A stretch of 64,000 nucleotides of DNA from an uncultured Lachnospiraceae bacterium (GTDB lineage Bacteria > Bacillota > Clostridia > Lachnospirales > Lachnospiraceae): NCBI GenBank assembly GCA_947631505.1, contig CANRLR010000005.1, positions 1 through 64,000 of the forward strand, read 5' to 3'. A model generated the notes under the pieces. It did not search any database, was not told the origin of the DNA, and saw only the letters and a program-made list of their open reading frames with translations. Position numbers and translations under genes: made by a program. Shown here piece after piece: positions 47,175-55,799 of this stretch. Each line of letters begins with the position of its first letter. The first letter of the stretch is position 1.

Positions 47175-48071
47175 ATGAAAAAAGTATATGCAAGTACAAT
47201 TGTAAATCTAGCCAAAAAGGAAGTTGGAACAGTAGAAAAAAACTCCAATGATGTTAAATACAATACTTGGTATTATGGTCATTCCGTTAATGATAAGAAT
47301 AAAGGTGGATGTGTCTATCCATGGTGTATGGCATTTATAAGCTGGCTATTTAATCAATCGGATGCATTAAATCTTATAGGCGGGAAAAGTGCTTCCTGCT
47401 CGCAAACAATTAATTGGTTCCAAAAACACAAGCAATGGTATACATCAAATCCCCAGATTGGTGATTTAGTATTCTTTACATACAGCCATGTTGGATTAGT
47501 CATTGCCGTGAATGGTAAAACAATCACAACGATTGAAGGAAATACATCAAGTAATGATAGTGGCTCACAAAGAAACGGTGGAATGGTTGCGAAAAGAACC
47601 AGAACATCTAACATCAAAGGATATGGCAGACCTCAATATGATAAAAAACCTAGTACAGAAATTTCTACAAAGTGTCGTTTGTACAAGAAAGCCAATATTG
47701 TGTCTGGAAGCTATGGTAATTTACCAGTTGGCAAAGAAATCAACTATATAAAGGATTGTAATAATGGGTGGAGTAATGTGAGAACTACTATCAATAACAG
47801 CACATATAATGGATTTGTAAAAAATAGCTGTATCAGAGGCAGGACCAATTTATCGAAATATAGAACAGGAACCATTAATGTTAAAACTGCACCACTTCAT
47901 AAAAAGAATAAAAAAGCTTCTAAGATATTAGTAAAAGTGCCAAAAAATACAAAGGTCAAAGTGATTTCAATCGGAAAATTCTGGAGCAATGTAAAAGTTT
48001 CTGTTGATAATAAAAAATATGATGGTTTTATTTGGAATAAGAAAATAGAAAATGCAGGAAAAGGGACTTGA
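47175..48071 (+). CDS. CHAP-domain endolysin with SH3-like cell-wall binding repeats
   Basis: 298 aa. The CHAP amidase/endopeptidase domain occupies about residues 5-150 with catalytic Cys51 (VYPWCMAFISW) and His105 (YSHVGLVIAV). Two SH3-like repeats follow (about 160-225 and 228-292). No signal peptide, so release needs a holin. AAGGA precedes ATG 47175. The last seven codons and stop lie inside the antisense tRNA-Leu gene, the right limit of the element. Confidence 0.88.
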   Translation: MKKVYASTIVNLAKKEVGTVEKNSNDVKYNTWYYGHSVNDKNKGGCVYPWCMAFISWLFNQSDALNLIGGKSASCSQTINWFQKHKQWYTSNPQIGDLVFFTYSHVGLVIAVNGKTITTIEGNTSSNDSGSQRNGGMVAKRTRTSNIKGYGRPQYDKKPSTEISTKCRLYKKANIVSGSYGNLPVGKEINYIKDCNNGWSNVRTTINNSTYNGFVKNSCIRGRTNLSKYRTGTINVKTAPLHKKNKKASKILVKVPKNTKVKVISIGKFWSNVKVSVDNKKYDGFIWNKKIENAGKGT

Positions 48072-48136
48072 ACCCTCATGGTATTGCTACCACACGGACC
48101 TGAACCGTGCGCGTCTGCCAATTCCGCCATTCCTGC
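48053..48136 (-). tRNA. tRNA-Leu (anticodon CAG)
   Basis: 84 bases with the long variable arm of a class II tRNA. Acceptor GCAGGAA with TTCCTGC, anticodon arm CACGG-TTCAGGT-CCGTG with anticodon CAG, T arm AGGGTTCAAGTCCCT, discriminator A; CCA is not encoded. Its 3' end overlaps the endolysin 3' end on the opposite strand. Confidence 0.95.
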
Positions 48137-48147
48137 ATGCAAAAAAT

Positions 48148-48176
48148 ATTTTATCATCTTGATATACAAATGTCAA
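48148..48176 (-). promoter_or_regulatory. tRNA-Leu promoter
   Basis: Minus-strand TTGACA (48171-48176), 17-base spacer, TAAAAT (48148-48153), 12 bases before the tRNA. Confidence 0.8.
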
Positions 48177-48187
48177 TGCCAAATTTC

Positions 48188-48217
48188 TTTACAGAATACA
48201 TTTTTTTGTGCTATACT
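48188..48217 (+). promoter_or_regulatory. Promoter of the small membrane protein gene
   Basis: TTTACA (48188-48193), 18-base spacer, TATACT (48212-48217), 83 bases before the ATG; divergent from the tRNA-Leu promoter. Confidence 0.6.
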
Positions 48218-48299
48218 TATATAGTTATAAAAAATATTCTTTTGTAAAGAAGTATTATATGAACGCAGTTTGCGTAAACGCTTCAGATTGGAGGTTTTT

Positions 48300-48650
48300 A
48301 TGATTATGAATCCCGGAATGCTTTTGTTTGGGCTTTTTGATTCCGCATTAGCATTTTTCCTTGTCTTTCAAGTGACAAAAGCCAAATTAGGTGGAAACCA
48401 GCGAAGCATTGCCCGTATCATTGCTTCCATTCTTGGAACAATTGTTTTCATAATATACTTCGGAGTGATCGTTTGGTTCAACACGGATATTTATACGGTT
48501 TCCCCTGCGGCGAAAATGGTGGTCTACCTTGCACCGATTGTACTAAGTCTGTTAATGACAGCACTTGTTCTGTTATCTCTGCCACCGAAGGCAAAGGAAG
48601 AAAACACAGAATCCGATTTGGAAGAATCCGAAACAGAGGAATCCGATTAA
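48300..48650 (+). CDS. Small three-pass membrane protein with acidic tail
   Basis: 116 aa from MIMNPGMLLFG; GGAGG 5 bases upstream decides this ATG. Three hydrophobic segments (about 6-24, 40-62 and 73-97) and a C terminus rich in Glu/Asp/Ser (EESETEESD). No family is recognised. It is flanked by its own promoter and a strong terminator. Confidence 0.7.
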   Translation: MIMNPGMLLFGLFDSALAFFLVFQVTKAKLGGNQRSIARIIASILGTIVFIIYFGVIVWFNTDIYTVSPAAKMVVYLAPIVLSLLMTALVLLSLPPKAKEENTESDLEESETEESD

Positions 48651-48654
48651 TTTC

Positions 48655-48706
48655 AAAAAAGGGGACTTCTAAGAGTGACAATACTCTTAGAAGTCCCCTT
48701 TTTTTA
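48655..48706. terminator. Strong bidirectional terminator
   Basis: AAAAAAGGGGACTTCTAAGAG pairs perfectly with CTCTTAGAAGTCCCCTTTTTT around a short loop, with A and T runs on both sides. Confidence 0.9.
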
Positions 48707-48737
48707 CTTTATCGGAAAGTCCGGCATTTGCGGAGCA

Positions 48738-48790
48738 AAGTTTGCCACAGGCAAACTTTAAGAGCGTCGGGTTTTCACGACGCTTTTTTT
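48738..48790 (+). terminator. Two further hairpins, the second with a T-run
   Basis: AAGTTTGCC-ACA-GGCAAACTT (48738-48758 region) is followed by AGCGTCG-GGTTTTCA-CGACGCTTTTTTT. The second is a plus-strand terminator whose T-run touches the end of the convergent BIG2 gene. Confidence 0.65.
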
Positions 48791-49568
48791 ACATATATTT
48801 TTTCAAAGCTTTCTTTTTAATTTTACCAATATTACAAGCCAAAATAATAGCAACTACTTTTTTCTTACTATTGAAGTAGAATCGAATGCGATATTTACCG
48901 TAAGTGACATCTGCATAGGTTTTTACTTTGTTTTTCTTCAACCCTTTCATCTTAGTAAATGGATCTTTGGAAGTACACTTCTTCACCTTCAGCTCCCCGT
49001 ATTTTTTCTGCACGGTCGAAAGCGAATTCCCAATTTTCACTTTACGGTATGTAGATTTCTTTTTACTTTTTCCTTTCCACTGACCAACCCACGACCAGCC
49101 ACGGTTATAACCTTTTCTCTTGCAAAAACTAACAAAATTCTCCGAATTGAATTTGCCAAAATCTTTCTTTGACATCTTAGCGACTACAGTAATCGTACAG
49201 CTCAAAGTAATACCATCCATACTGGCTGTAATAATCGTTTTTCCCTTTTTTACACCTTTTACAACACCATTTTCAACTGTTGCCACTGTCGGATACTGAC
49301 TTGTCCACGTAATCGGAGATGTAGTTCCCGTAATAGTAAGTGTCGTTTTCTTACCAGCCATAATTACATTTTTTGTCTTACTAATCTTTATTTTACTAGT
49401 ATCTACAGGAGTAGTAGACGGTGGCGCCTGATTGATTGCTGCACCACTTGTTGTATCGGATACAGTTTCTGCCGCTTTTACCGGATACTGTACTCCTCCT
49501 GCTGCCCCTAACACCAATGCTGTACTTAATGTAACACTTAGAATCATTTTACCAAATCTACTATACAT
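48789..49568 (-). CDS. Secreted BIG2-domain protein
   Basis: 259 aa from MYSRFGKMIL, chosen for the AAGGAGAG ribosome site. A signal peptide (cleavage likely after about residue 32, PVKA-AE) is followed by a Thr/Ser/Pro linker, one BIG2 Ig-like domain (about 60-135, KISKTKNVIMAGKKTTLTIT, TVATVENGVVKGVKKGKTII) and a very basic C-terminal domain (about 140-259) that may bind the wall. No sortase motif. Probably an extracellular or wall-bound protein of unknown role. Confidence 0.8.
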   Translation of the reverse strand: MYSRFGKMILSVTLSTALVLGAAGGVQYPVKAAETVSDTTSGAAINQAPPSTTPVDTSKIKISKTKNVIMAGKKTTLTITGTTSPITWTSQYPTVATVENGVVKGVKKGKTIITASMDGITLSCTITVVAKMSKKDFGKFNSENFVSFCKRKGYNRGWSWVGQWKGKSKKKSTYRKVKIGNSLSTVQKKYGELKVKKCTSKDPFTKMKGLKKNKVKTYADVTYGKYRIRFYFNSKKKVVAIILACNIGKIKKKALKKYM

Positions 49569-49622
49569 ATCAATTTCTCTCCTTCCTCTTTTCAAAAATG
49601 ACTTTTCGACTCTAGTATTATC

Positions 49623-49651
49623 ATATTAAAACATTTTTCTTCATTTGTCTA
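49623..49651 (-). promoter_or_regulatory. Promoter of the BIG2 gene
   Basis: Minus-strand TAGACA (49646-49651), 17-base spacer, TAATAT (49623-49628). Confidence 0.5.
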
Positions 49652-49691
49652 GTAATTTTCATGCCTTGTTTATGCCATAACTGTAGATTGG

Positions 49692-51575
49692 TCACGCTAA
49701 TTCAATTGCACCTGTATAGAGCTGGTAATATCTTCCCTTTTTCTGTAGCAGCTCGTCATGTGTTCCACGCTCAATTATTTCACCCTGATCCAATACCATA
49801 ATACAGTCTGCATTACGGACTGTTGACAGACGATGGGCGATTACAAATGTAGTACGGTTTTTCATTAGGCGTTCCATACCGTGGTCAATATGCATTTCTG
49901 TACGGGTATCCACCGAACTTGTTGCCTCATCCAGCACAAGAATAGGAGCCACAGAAATTGCCGCTCTTGCAATATTAAGAAGCTGTCTCTGTCCCTGACT
50001 CAGATTTGTTCCGTCTCCTTCTAACATCGTATCATATCCATCTTCTAACCGCATAATGAACGAATGGGCACTGGCAGTTTTTGCTGCCTGTTCTACCTCT
50101 TCATCCGTAGCATCGGGACGGCCATAACGAATATTTTCTCTCACCGTACCACTGAACAAATGGGTATCCTGTAAAACCATGGCAATATGGGAACGAAGGC
50201 TATCTCTTTTATAAGCCTTAATATCAAGACCATCAATGGTAATGTTTCCTTCATCAATGTCATAGAAACGATTCAGCAAATTTGTAATTGTAGTCTTTCC
50301 CGCACCAGTGGAACCAACAAAGGCAACCTTTTGTCCGGCATGTGCATAAAGATTAATATCTTTCAAAATAATCTTATCCGGATTATAACCAAAGGTCACA
50401 TGTTCCATAATCACCTCACCTTTGACATCTTCCATTTCCACTGCATTTGGCTGGTCTCCTTCTTCCTCTTCTGCGTCCATAACCGTAAATACGCGTTCGG
50501 CACCGGCAAGAGCAGAGAAAATCGTATTCACCTGCATAGACAATTCATTAATTGGACGGCTGAACTGCCTAGAGTAATTGACAAATACGGTTAAAGAACC
50601 AATTGACAAATTACCCATAAAGCAGAAAATCGCTCCAATGGTAGCGGTCAAACCATAGCAGACCTGCCCGATATTTCCCATGACCGGTCCCATAATACCG
50701 CCAAAAAATTGTGCATATATCTGCTTTTTCCGTAAATCATCATTCAATTCCGAAAATTCTTCTACAGCTGTATCCTCATGACAAAATACCTTAATTACTT
50801 TTTGTCCTGTCACAGTTTCCTCAATATAGCCATTCAGCATACCCAATGCTTCCTGCTGCTCCCGGTAATATCGGGAGCTTCTCTTTGCAATGCTTCCACC
50901 GGCTTTAATCATAACAGGGGTCATAACAATGGTAAGAAGCGCAAGCCAAAAATTCATCGAAATCATAATAGCAAGAGTTCCCACAATACTGATTGTTCCG
51001 GATACAAGCTGAATTACTGTATTATTGAGAAGTTCACCGATCATATCAATATCATTTGTAAATCGGCTCATAATATCACCAGTCGCATTTGTGTCAAAGT
51101 ACCGTACCGGCATTTGCTGTAAATGGTCAAATAAGTCCTTACGGATACGAATTAAAGCCCTTTGGGATACCTGAATCATAATCCGCTGCTGCATATAATT
51201 GGCAACGATGCCTAAACCATATACAAGCAGCATAACGAATATACCCTTTATCAAAGTCAAGGAGCCTTGTGTAATTAACGCAGGCCTTGATTCGGCACTT
51301 GCCGCAGCCACTACCTTTGCCGTGTCAGACAGGTTATTCACAATCGGAGCCAGCAGGTAAGAACCTGCCAGAGTTGCACCGCTAAAAATAATAACGCAAA
51401 AAAGAGCAGCCACAATCCGTCCGGCGTCTTCCTTCATATAGCGAAATAATCTCTTTAAGACAGCACCTACATTTTTCGGTTTTCCGCCATGCATTCCTCT
51501 CGGGCCCTTTGGACCCGGTCCCATTTGAGGTCCTCCCTTCGGAGTACTTTGAGATTGATTCTGTGTCTGACTCAT
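49692..51575 (-). CDS. ABC exporter half-transporter B (catalytic)
   Basis: 627 aa: a Gly/Pro/Gln-rich N-terminal tail, six transmembrane helices (about 50-350) and a nucleotide-binding domain with Walker A FVGSTGAGKTTIT, signature LSQGQRQLL and a canonical Walker B with Glu (PILVLDEATSSVDT). It pairs with the preceding gene's product as a heterodimeric multidrug or lipid exporter of the BmrCD/LmrCD kind. The start overlaps the upstream stop (ATGA) and AGGAGG lies 7 bases before it. Confidence 0.93.
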   Translation of the reverse strand: MSQTQNQSQSTPKGGPQMGPGPKGPRGMHGGKPKNVGAVLKRLFRYMKEDAGRIVAALFCVIIFSGATLAGSYLLAPIVNNLSDTAKVVAAASAESRPALITQGSLTLIKGIFVMLLVYGLGIVANYMQQRIMIQVSQRALIRIRKDLFDHLQQMPVRYFDTNATGDIMSRFTNDIDMIGELLNNTVIQLVSGTISIVGTLAIMISMNFWLALLTIVMTPVMIKAGGSIAKRSSRYYREQQEALGMLNGYIEETVTGQKVIKVFCHEDTAVEEFSELNDDLRKKQIYAQFFGGIMGPVMGNIGQVCYGLTATIGAIFCFMGNLSIGSLTVFVNYSRQFSRPINELSMQVNTIFSALAGAERVFTVMDAEEEEGDQPNAVEMEDVKGEVIMEHVTFGYNPDKIILKDINLYAHAGQKVAFVGSTGAGKTTITNLLNRFYDIDEGNITIDGLDIKAYKRDSLRSHIAMVLQDTHLFSGTVRENIRYGRPDATDEEVEQAAKTASAHSFIMRLEDGYDTMLEGDGTNLSQGQRQLLNIARAAISVAPILVLDEATSSVDTRTEMHIDHGMERLMKNRTTFVIAHRLSTVRNADCIMVLDQGEIIERGTHDELLQKKGRYYQLYTGAIELA

Positions 51576-53332
51576 CCTGCCACCTCCTCATTTTCTTTAT
51601 CTTTCTGAGAATAATAAATCTCCTGATAGGTTTCACAAGTCTGAATTAATTCTTCATGCGTTCCCTGTCCTACAATACGTCCTTCTTCCATAACAAGAAT
51701 ACAATCTGCATTTTCAACAGAAGTAATACGCTGTGCAATGATTAATTTCGTTGTATCTTTTAAAGTAGTAGAAAAACTCTGACGGATTTTTGCTTCTGTC
51801 GCTGTATCCACTGCACTGGTACTATCATCCAAAATCAAAATTCTCGGCTTTTTCAATAATGCCCTTGCAATACAAAGACGCTGCTTTTGTCCACCGGATA
51901 CATTGACACCGCCCTGACCTAATTCCATATCATATCCTTCGGTAAAATCTCGAACAAACAGATCTGCCTGAGCAGCCTCCGCTGCCTGATATACCTCATC
52001 CTCTGTAGCATTTTCATCCCCCCAGCGGAGATTCTCCATAATGCTTCCTGAAAATAATGTATTTTTCTGTAATACCATGGCAACGCCATTTCTGAGGTTT
52101 TTCAAAGAGTATTCCTTTACATTTACACCATCGACCAGAACTTCTCCTTCATCACAGTCATACAGACGCGGAATCAACTGTACCAGAGAACTTTTTCCTG
52201 AGCCAGTTGAGCCGATAATGCCGATTGTTTCTCCCGGATTCGCTGTAAAATTAATATCTTGTAACACATTTGTCTTGTGTTTTTTATAATAGCGGAATCC
52301 CACATTCCGAAATTCAATTTTACCGCTTGTAACTAAGTGCTCTTTTTCCGATGCATTATCATCATTCAAATCTATTTTCGTATTCAGAACTTCTAATATA
52401 CGGTCGGAAGATGCCATAGCACGGGAACCTTGAATCATAATCATTGACACCATCATGAGTGACATGAGAATCTGTGTTACATAAGTCGTAAAGGCACTCA
52501 GATCACCAACCGGCATATCTCCTGTAATAATCTGCTGTCCGCCAAACCATACAACTGCCATGATTGTAACATTCATTGCCAGCGTCATAATCGGCATAAT
52601 TAAGATTACCACTTTCATCGCACGAAGTGTCTTGTCCCTTAAATCATTATTGGCCCGGTCAAATGTTTCCCGTTCAAAATCATCCCGGACAAAAGACTTG
52701 ACCACCCGCTGATTCGTAATATTTTCCTGAATTCTCGCATTTAATCCGTCAATCTTGGTCTGCATAATATTGAACCGCGGAAACGCTGTTTTCATAACCA
52801 ATATAAGTGCCGTCACCAGAATCGGAATGATAACGCAAAAAACAAGTGCCAAGCGCCAGTTCATAATAAATGCCATAATCAGTCCGCCAATTAACATTCC
52901 CGGTGCACGAAGCAGCATCCGCAGTCCCATTGAGATAACATTCTGTATATTCGTAATGTCATTGGTCAGACGCGTTACTAAAGAACCGGTTGAAAATTTC
53001 TCAATATTTGCAAATGAGAATTTCTGTACTTTGCTAAATACATCTTTTCGTAAATCAGCCGCAAAATTGACAGAAGCTTTCACAGCAAAATAAGCTCCCA
53101 GAACACCGCCAAGCATCATCAAAAAGGCCGTCACAATCATAGCCACACCAATCATAATGATGAATTTTGTTCCCTTTGCCTCAACGCCGATTTCCTGACC
53201 GCAGCCATAGTTAATAATAATTGACATGAGTTTGGGAAGAATTACCTCTCCCAGAACCTCCACTATCATAAAAATAGGTCCAAGAATAAATGCCGACATA
53301 TACGGTTTTACATACTTTTTATATCGTCCCAT
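51572..53332 (-). CDS. ABC exporter half-transporter A (degenerate ATP site)
   Basis: 586 aa: six transmembrane helices, Walker A IIGSTGSGKSSLVQ, signature VSGGQKQRL and Walker B RILILDDSTSAVDT with Asp where the catalytic Glu is expected. One degenerate site per pair is characteristic of heterodimeric exporters. It follows the MarR gene by 16 bases and is coupled to the second half-transporter, so the three form one operon, very likely controlled by MarR. Confidence 0.93.
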   Translation of the reverse strand: MGRYKKYVKPYMSAFILGPIFMIVEVLGEVILPKLMSIIINYGCGQEIGVEAKGTKFIIMIGVAMIVTAFLMMLGGVLGAYFAVKASVNFAADLRKDVFSKVQKFSFANIEKFSTGSLVTRLTNDITNIQNVISMGLRMLLRAPGMLIGGLIMAFIMNWRLALVFCVIIPILVTALILVMKTAFPRFNIMQTKIDGLNARIQENITNQRVVKSFVRDDFERETFDRANNDLRDKTLRAMKVVILIMPIMTLAMNVTIMAVVWFGGQQIITGDMPVGDLSAFTTYVTQILMSLMMVSMIMIQGSRAMASSDRILEVLNTKIDLNDDNASEKEHLVTSGKIEFRNVGFRYYKKHKTNVLQDINFTANPGETIGIIGSTGSGKSSLVQLIPRLYDCDEGEVLVDGVNVKEYSLKNLRNGVAMVLQKNTLFSGSIMENLRWGDENATEDEVYQAAEAAQADLFVRDFTEGYDMELGQGGVNVSGGQKQRLCIARALLKKPRILILDDSTSAVDTATEAKIRQSFSTTLKDTTKLIIAQRITSVENADCILVMEEGRIVGQGTHEELIQTCETYQEIYYSQKDKENEEVAG

Positions 53333-53348
53333 TGTTGTCCTCCATTCC

Positions 53349-53822
53349 TTACTTTGTATGTCTTATTCTTTTTTCCATTTGAACTATATTATCATAAATA
53401 CGGTCCAAATAATTACAGAGTTCCCTCCGTTCTTCTTCCGAAAACCCCTGATACATCTCTTTATCCAAATTGTCGAAGAACTCCCGGCTCTCTTCCACTA
53501 GTTTTCGCCCTTTATCTGTCAGCTCCACAAAATTAATGCGGTTATCCTCCTTTTTAGCTGTTTTCTTAATATAACCTGTTTTTTCCAGATTTTTCAAAGT
53601 AACCGCTATAGATGCCGGCGATACCTCCATACGCCTTGCCAGATCCACTTGGGATGCGAACTGATTACGGGCAAGCGTCATCAGCACCCGATGGCTGGCA
53701 CGATGAATACCAATACTTTCCAAATTCTTTTCTAATACACGGTAATGCAACCGGTTTGTAATTATCATACGATGCGTTATTGCATTACATTCTGTAGAAT
53801 GTTTCCACTCATCCTCCTGCAT
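53349..53822 (-). CDS. MarR-family repressor of the ABC exporter operon
   Basis: 157 aa. The MarR winged helix is visible (HRVLMTLARNQFASQVDLAR, MEVSPASIAVTLKNLEKTGY, DNRINFVELTDKG). ATG 53822 has GAGGTGA upstream. MarR proteins release DNA on binding phenolic or drug-like ligands; here it probably represses itself and the exporter. Repeats in its leader are likely binding sites. Confidence 0.92.
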   Translation of the reverse strand: MQEDEWKHSTECNAITHRMIITNRLHYRVLEKNLESIGIHRASHRVLMTLARNQFASQVDLARRMEVSPASIAVTLKNLEKTGYIKKTAKKEDNRINFVELTDKGRKLVEESREFFDNLDKEMYQGFSEEERRELCNYLDRIYDNIVQMEKRIRHTK

Positions 53823-53839
53823 TCCATCACCTCACTTTT

Positions 53840-53866
53840 TTAATAATTAACCAATTAATAATTAAC
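53840..53866. promoter_or_regulatory. Probable MarR operator, tandem 12-bp repeat
   Basis: TTAATAATTAAC occurs at 53840-53851 and again at 53855-53866; each unit is itself nearly palindromic. It lies between the promoter and the marR start. Confidence 0.55.
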
Positions 53867-53887
53867 ATTTAAATCATTCGTATTCTA

Positions 53888-53915
53888 ATTATACCCACGG
53901 CAATAAAATTGTCAA
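53888..53915 (-). promoter_or_regulatory. Promoter of the MarR-ABC operon
   Basis: Minus-strand TTGACA (53910-53915), 16-base spacer, TATAAT (53888-53893). Confidence 0.7.
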
Positions 53916-53983
53916 TAGGCATTGGAACATTTTCACAAACTGTTCATAAATTGAAGTAAAATGACCATGGAACGGAACAAACT

Positions 53984-54853
53984 ATGGAATATGGAAAATT
54001 AAACATACGAGTACTTTCCGATAATGACAACCGCCCCATTCCCGGTGCGACGGTAAGAGTTGTCTCACAGAACGAACCGGAACGCGTACTGGAAGAATCC
54101 GTCACCGATAATTCCGGACAATTAAATGATATTGAATTAGAAGCACCACCATTGGAGTACAGCATGGAGCCAGGAGGAAATAAACCTTATTCGGAATACA
54201 CAATTTTTATCAGTGCTCCCGGCTTTGAAACCGTTGAAGTGAGCGGGGCTGAAATCATGTCCGGCGAGACTGCCATTCAAAATGCCAGTTTACTTCCGGT
54301 CTCAGAAAGTGAACCGGACAGCGCAGAGCTTTTTGTCATTCCTGACCACACTTTATGGGGAGATTACCCGCCAAAAATACCGGAAAGTGAAATCAAAACA
54401 GTGGAAGAAACGGGTGAAATCGTTCTCAGCCGTGTTGTCATTCCCGAATATGTTGTCGTCCACAATGGTCCTCCTTCCGACCGGAATGCCAAAAATTATT
54501 ATGTAAAATATCGGGATTATATAAAAAATGTTGCCAGCAGTGAAATTTACTCAACCTGGCCGACGTCTACTATTCAGGCCAATGTCCTTGCTATCCAGTC
54601 CTTTACCTTAAACCGGGTCTATACCGAATGGTATCGAAATAAGGGCTATGAATTTACGATAACAACCTCCACTGCCTATGACCACAAATGGATTCCGAAC
54701 CGGAATGTCTTTGACAGCATTTCTCAAGTCGTGGATGAAATTTTCTCTAATTTTCTATCCCGTCCTAATGTAGAGCAGCCAATTCTTACTCAATATTGCG
54801 ACGGAAAAAATGTATCCTGCCCAAACTGGATGTCTGTATTCTGTAGGGTATAA
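53984..54853 (+). pseudogene. SpoIID/LytB-type gene, 3' part cut off by a phage-derived element
   Basis: 289 aa remain. An N-terminal Ig-like segment (residues about 1-95) is followed by a SpoIID-type domain (RDYIKNVASSEIYSTWPTST, IQSFTLNRVYTEWY, TQYCDGKNVSCPNWMS). In intact relatives as I recall them CPNWMS continues QWGSK and then a peptidoglycan-binding domain; here it changes to VFCRV and stops. The change coincides with the start of the minus-strand phage module, so integration split the gene. The rest should lie beyond the right edge of the window. Confidence 0.7.
54829..54853. mobile_element. Likely attachment-site junction of the contractile-tail element
   Basis: The SpoIID-like reading frame loses its family sequence right after the codons for Trp-Met-Ser (TGGATGTCT, about 54828-54836). 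Phage sequence, the amidase gene on the minus strand, begins at 54860. The core of the att site is therefore probably within or near TGGATGTC. Confidence 0.55.
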
Positions 54854-54859
54854 TTTTTC

Positions 54860-55570
54860 TTATATCTCTTTCACTTTTTTAAGAAAAATCCACTGCCATT
54901 TTCCATTTTTCTTTCCCAGTAGCCGTCCCCAGTTTCCAACTACCTTAGATATTTTAACAATATCCCCTACCTTTGCGGTACCAATCTTATTCTTTGCAGT
55001 TACCTTGCCGGAAGAGCGGATAGCAGCTTTTTTGCTAACTTTTGCCTTATACTGGTAGTTGTACACTATCTTATTATGTAAGTGTTTCCACTTTTTATTA
55101 TTTGTTCCACACATTGGTGCAGGACACTCTTTGCCATTAACGTCCCAATGCCGGATAATTGTCTTTGCGTTCGGACACTTCTTTTGGATATACTTTACAA
55201 GTTCATGGACCGTAAGCATCTGTTCCCAGCTTACATTCTTTTGGCAATCACAAAGTTCGATGGAAACGGAATTTGCATTCGTACATTTTCCATAGTAGGA
55301 ACCTGCACCGTTCTTTCTAGAATACAAATTACCTACTGCCCATGCAATCCGTTCTAGTGGAACAGATTCCCATGCTTCTCCCTGCTTGTCCACAAAGAAA
55401 TGTGCTCCGGCCTTTCTCGTATTTGTAGTAGCAAAATACTTCGCATTATTTTCCGCTGTGTCTCCTTTATTCCCGGTATAGTGTATTGGTATATATTTTA
55501 CATCTTTTAAAGATCTTTTCCCTCCAAAACTTATACTTTTCGCAGGAAGTTTATTGATTTTTATTGCCAT
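54860..55570 (-). CDS. N-acetylmuramoyl-L-alanine amidase with SH3 domain (phage endolysin)
   Basis: 236 aa. Amidase_2 domain (about 15-160) with zinc ligands in IPIHYTGNKGD (His), the second His in IIRHWDVNGKECP and Cys after it; a C-terminal SH3-like wall-binding domain (about 170-236). AAGGAGG precedes the ATG. It is the last gene of the tail/lysis module and lies tail-to-tail with the disrupted SpoIID-like gene, 6 bases apart. Confidence 0.92.
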   Translation of the reverse strand: MAIKINKLPAKSISFGGKRSLKDVKYIPIHYTGNKGDTAENNAKYFATTNTRKAGAHFFVDKQGEAWESVPLERIAWAVGNLYSRKNGAGSYYGKCTNANSVSIELCDCQKNVSWEQMLTVHELVKYIQKKCPNAKTIIRHWDVNGKECPAPMCGTNNKKWKHLHNKIVYNYQYKAKVSKKAAIRSSGKVTAKNKIGTAKVGDIVKISKVVGNWGRLLGKKNGKWQWIFLKKVKEI

Positions 55571-55574
55571 ATTG

Positions 55575-55784
55575 TTATTCCTCCTTATCCGCTTTTCGGT
55601 TCATAACCGCCGCTATTCCAGCGGATATTGCAGAACCGGATAGTGTTATAATCCAAGTTTTCCATTCTGCCACTTGGTATTCTCCACTACCTATCGCTGT
55701 AACAAATACACCAACTGCCGCTTGTAGAAAAGTGCGACCTGTTCGTTTTATACATTCCTTGTGCTTTTTAATCCATTCTCTCAT
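55575..55784 (-). CDS. Phage holin
   Basis: 69 aa: basic N terminus, two hydrophobic segments (about 17-33, FLQAAVGVFVTAIGSG, and 43-61, TWIITLSGSAISAGIAAVM) and a charged C terminus. This is the short r1t-like holin plan. AAGGAG before ATG. It stands 4 bases upstream of the amidase, the standard lysis pair. Confidence 0.85.
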   Translation of the reverse strand: MREWIKKHKECIKRTGRTFLQAAVGVFVTAIGSGEYQVAEWKTWIITLSGSAISAGIAAVMNRKADKEE

Positions 55785-55799
55785 TTTATGTCTCCTTTC

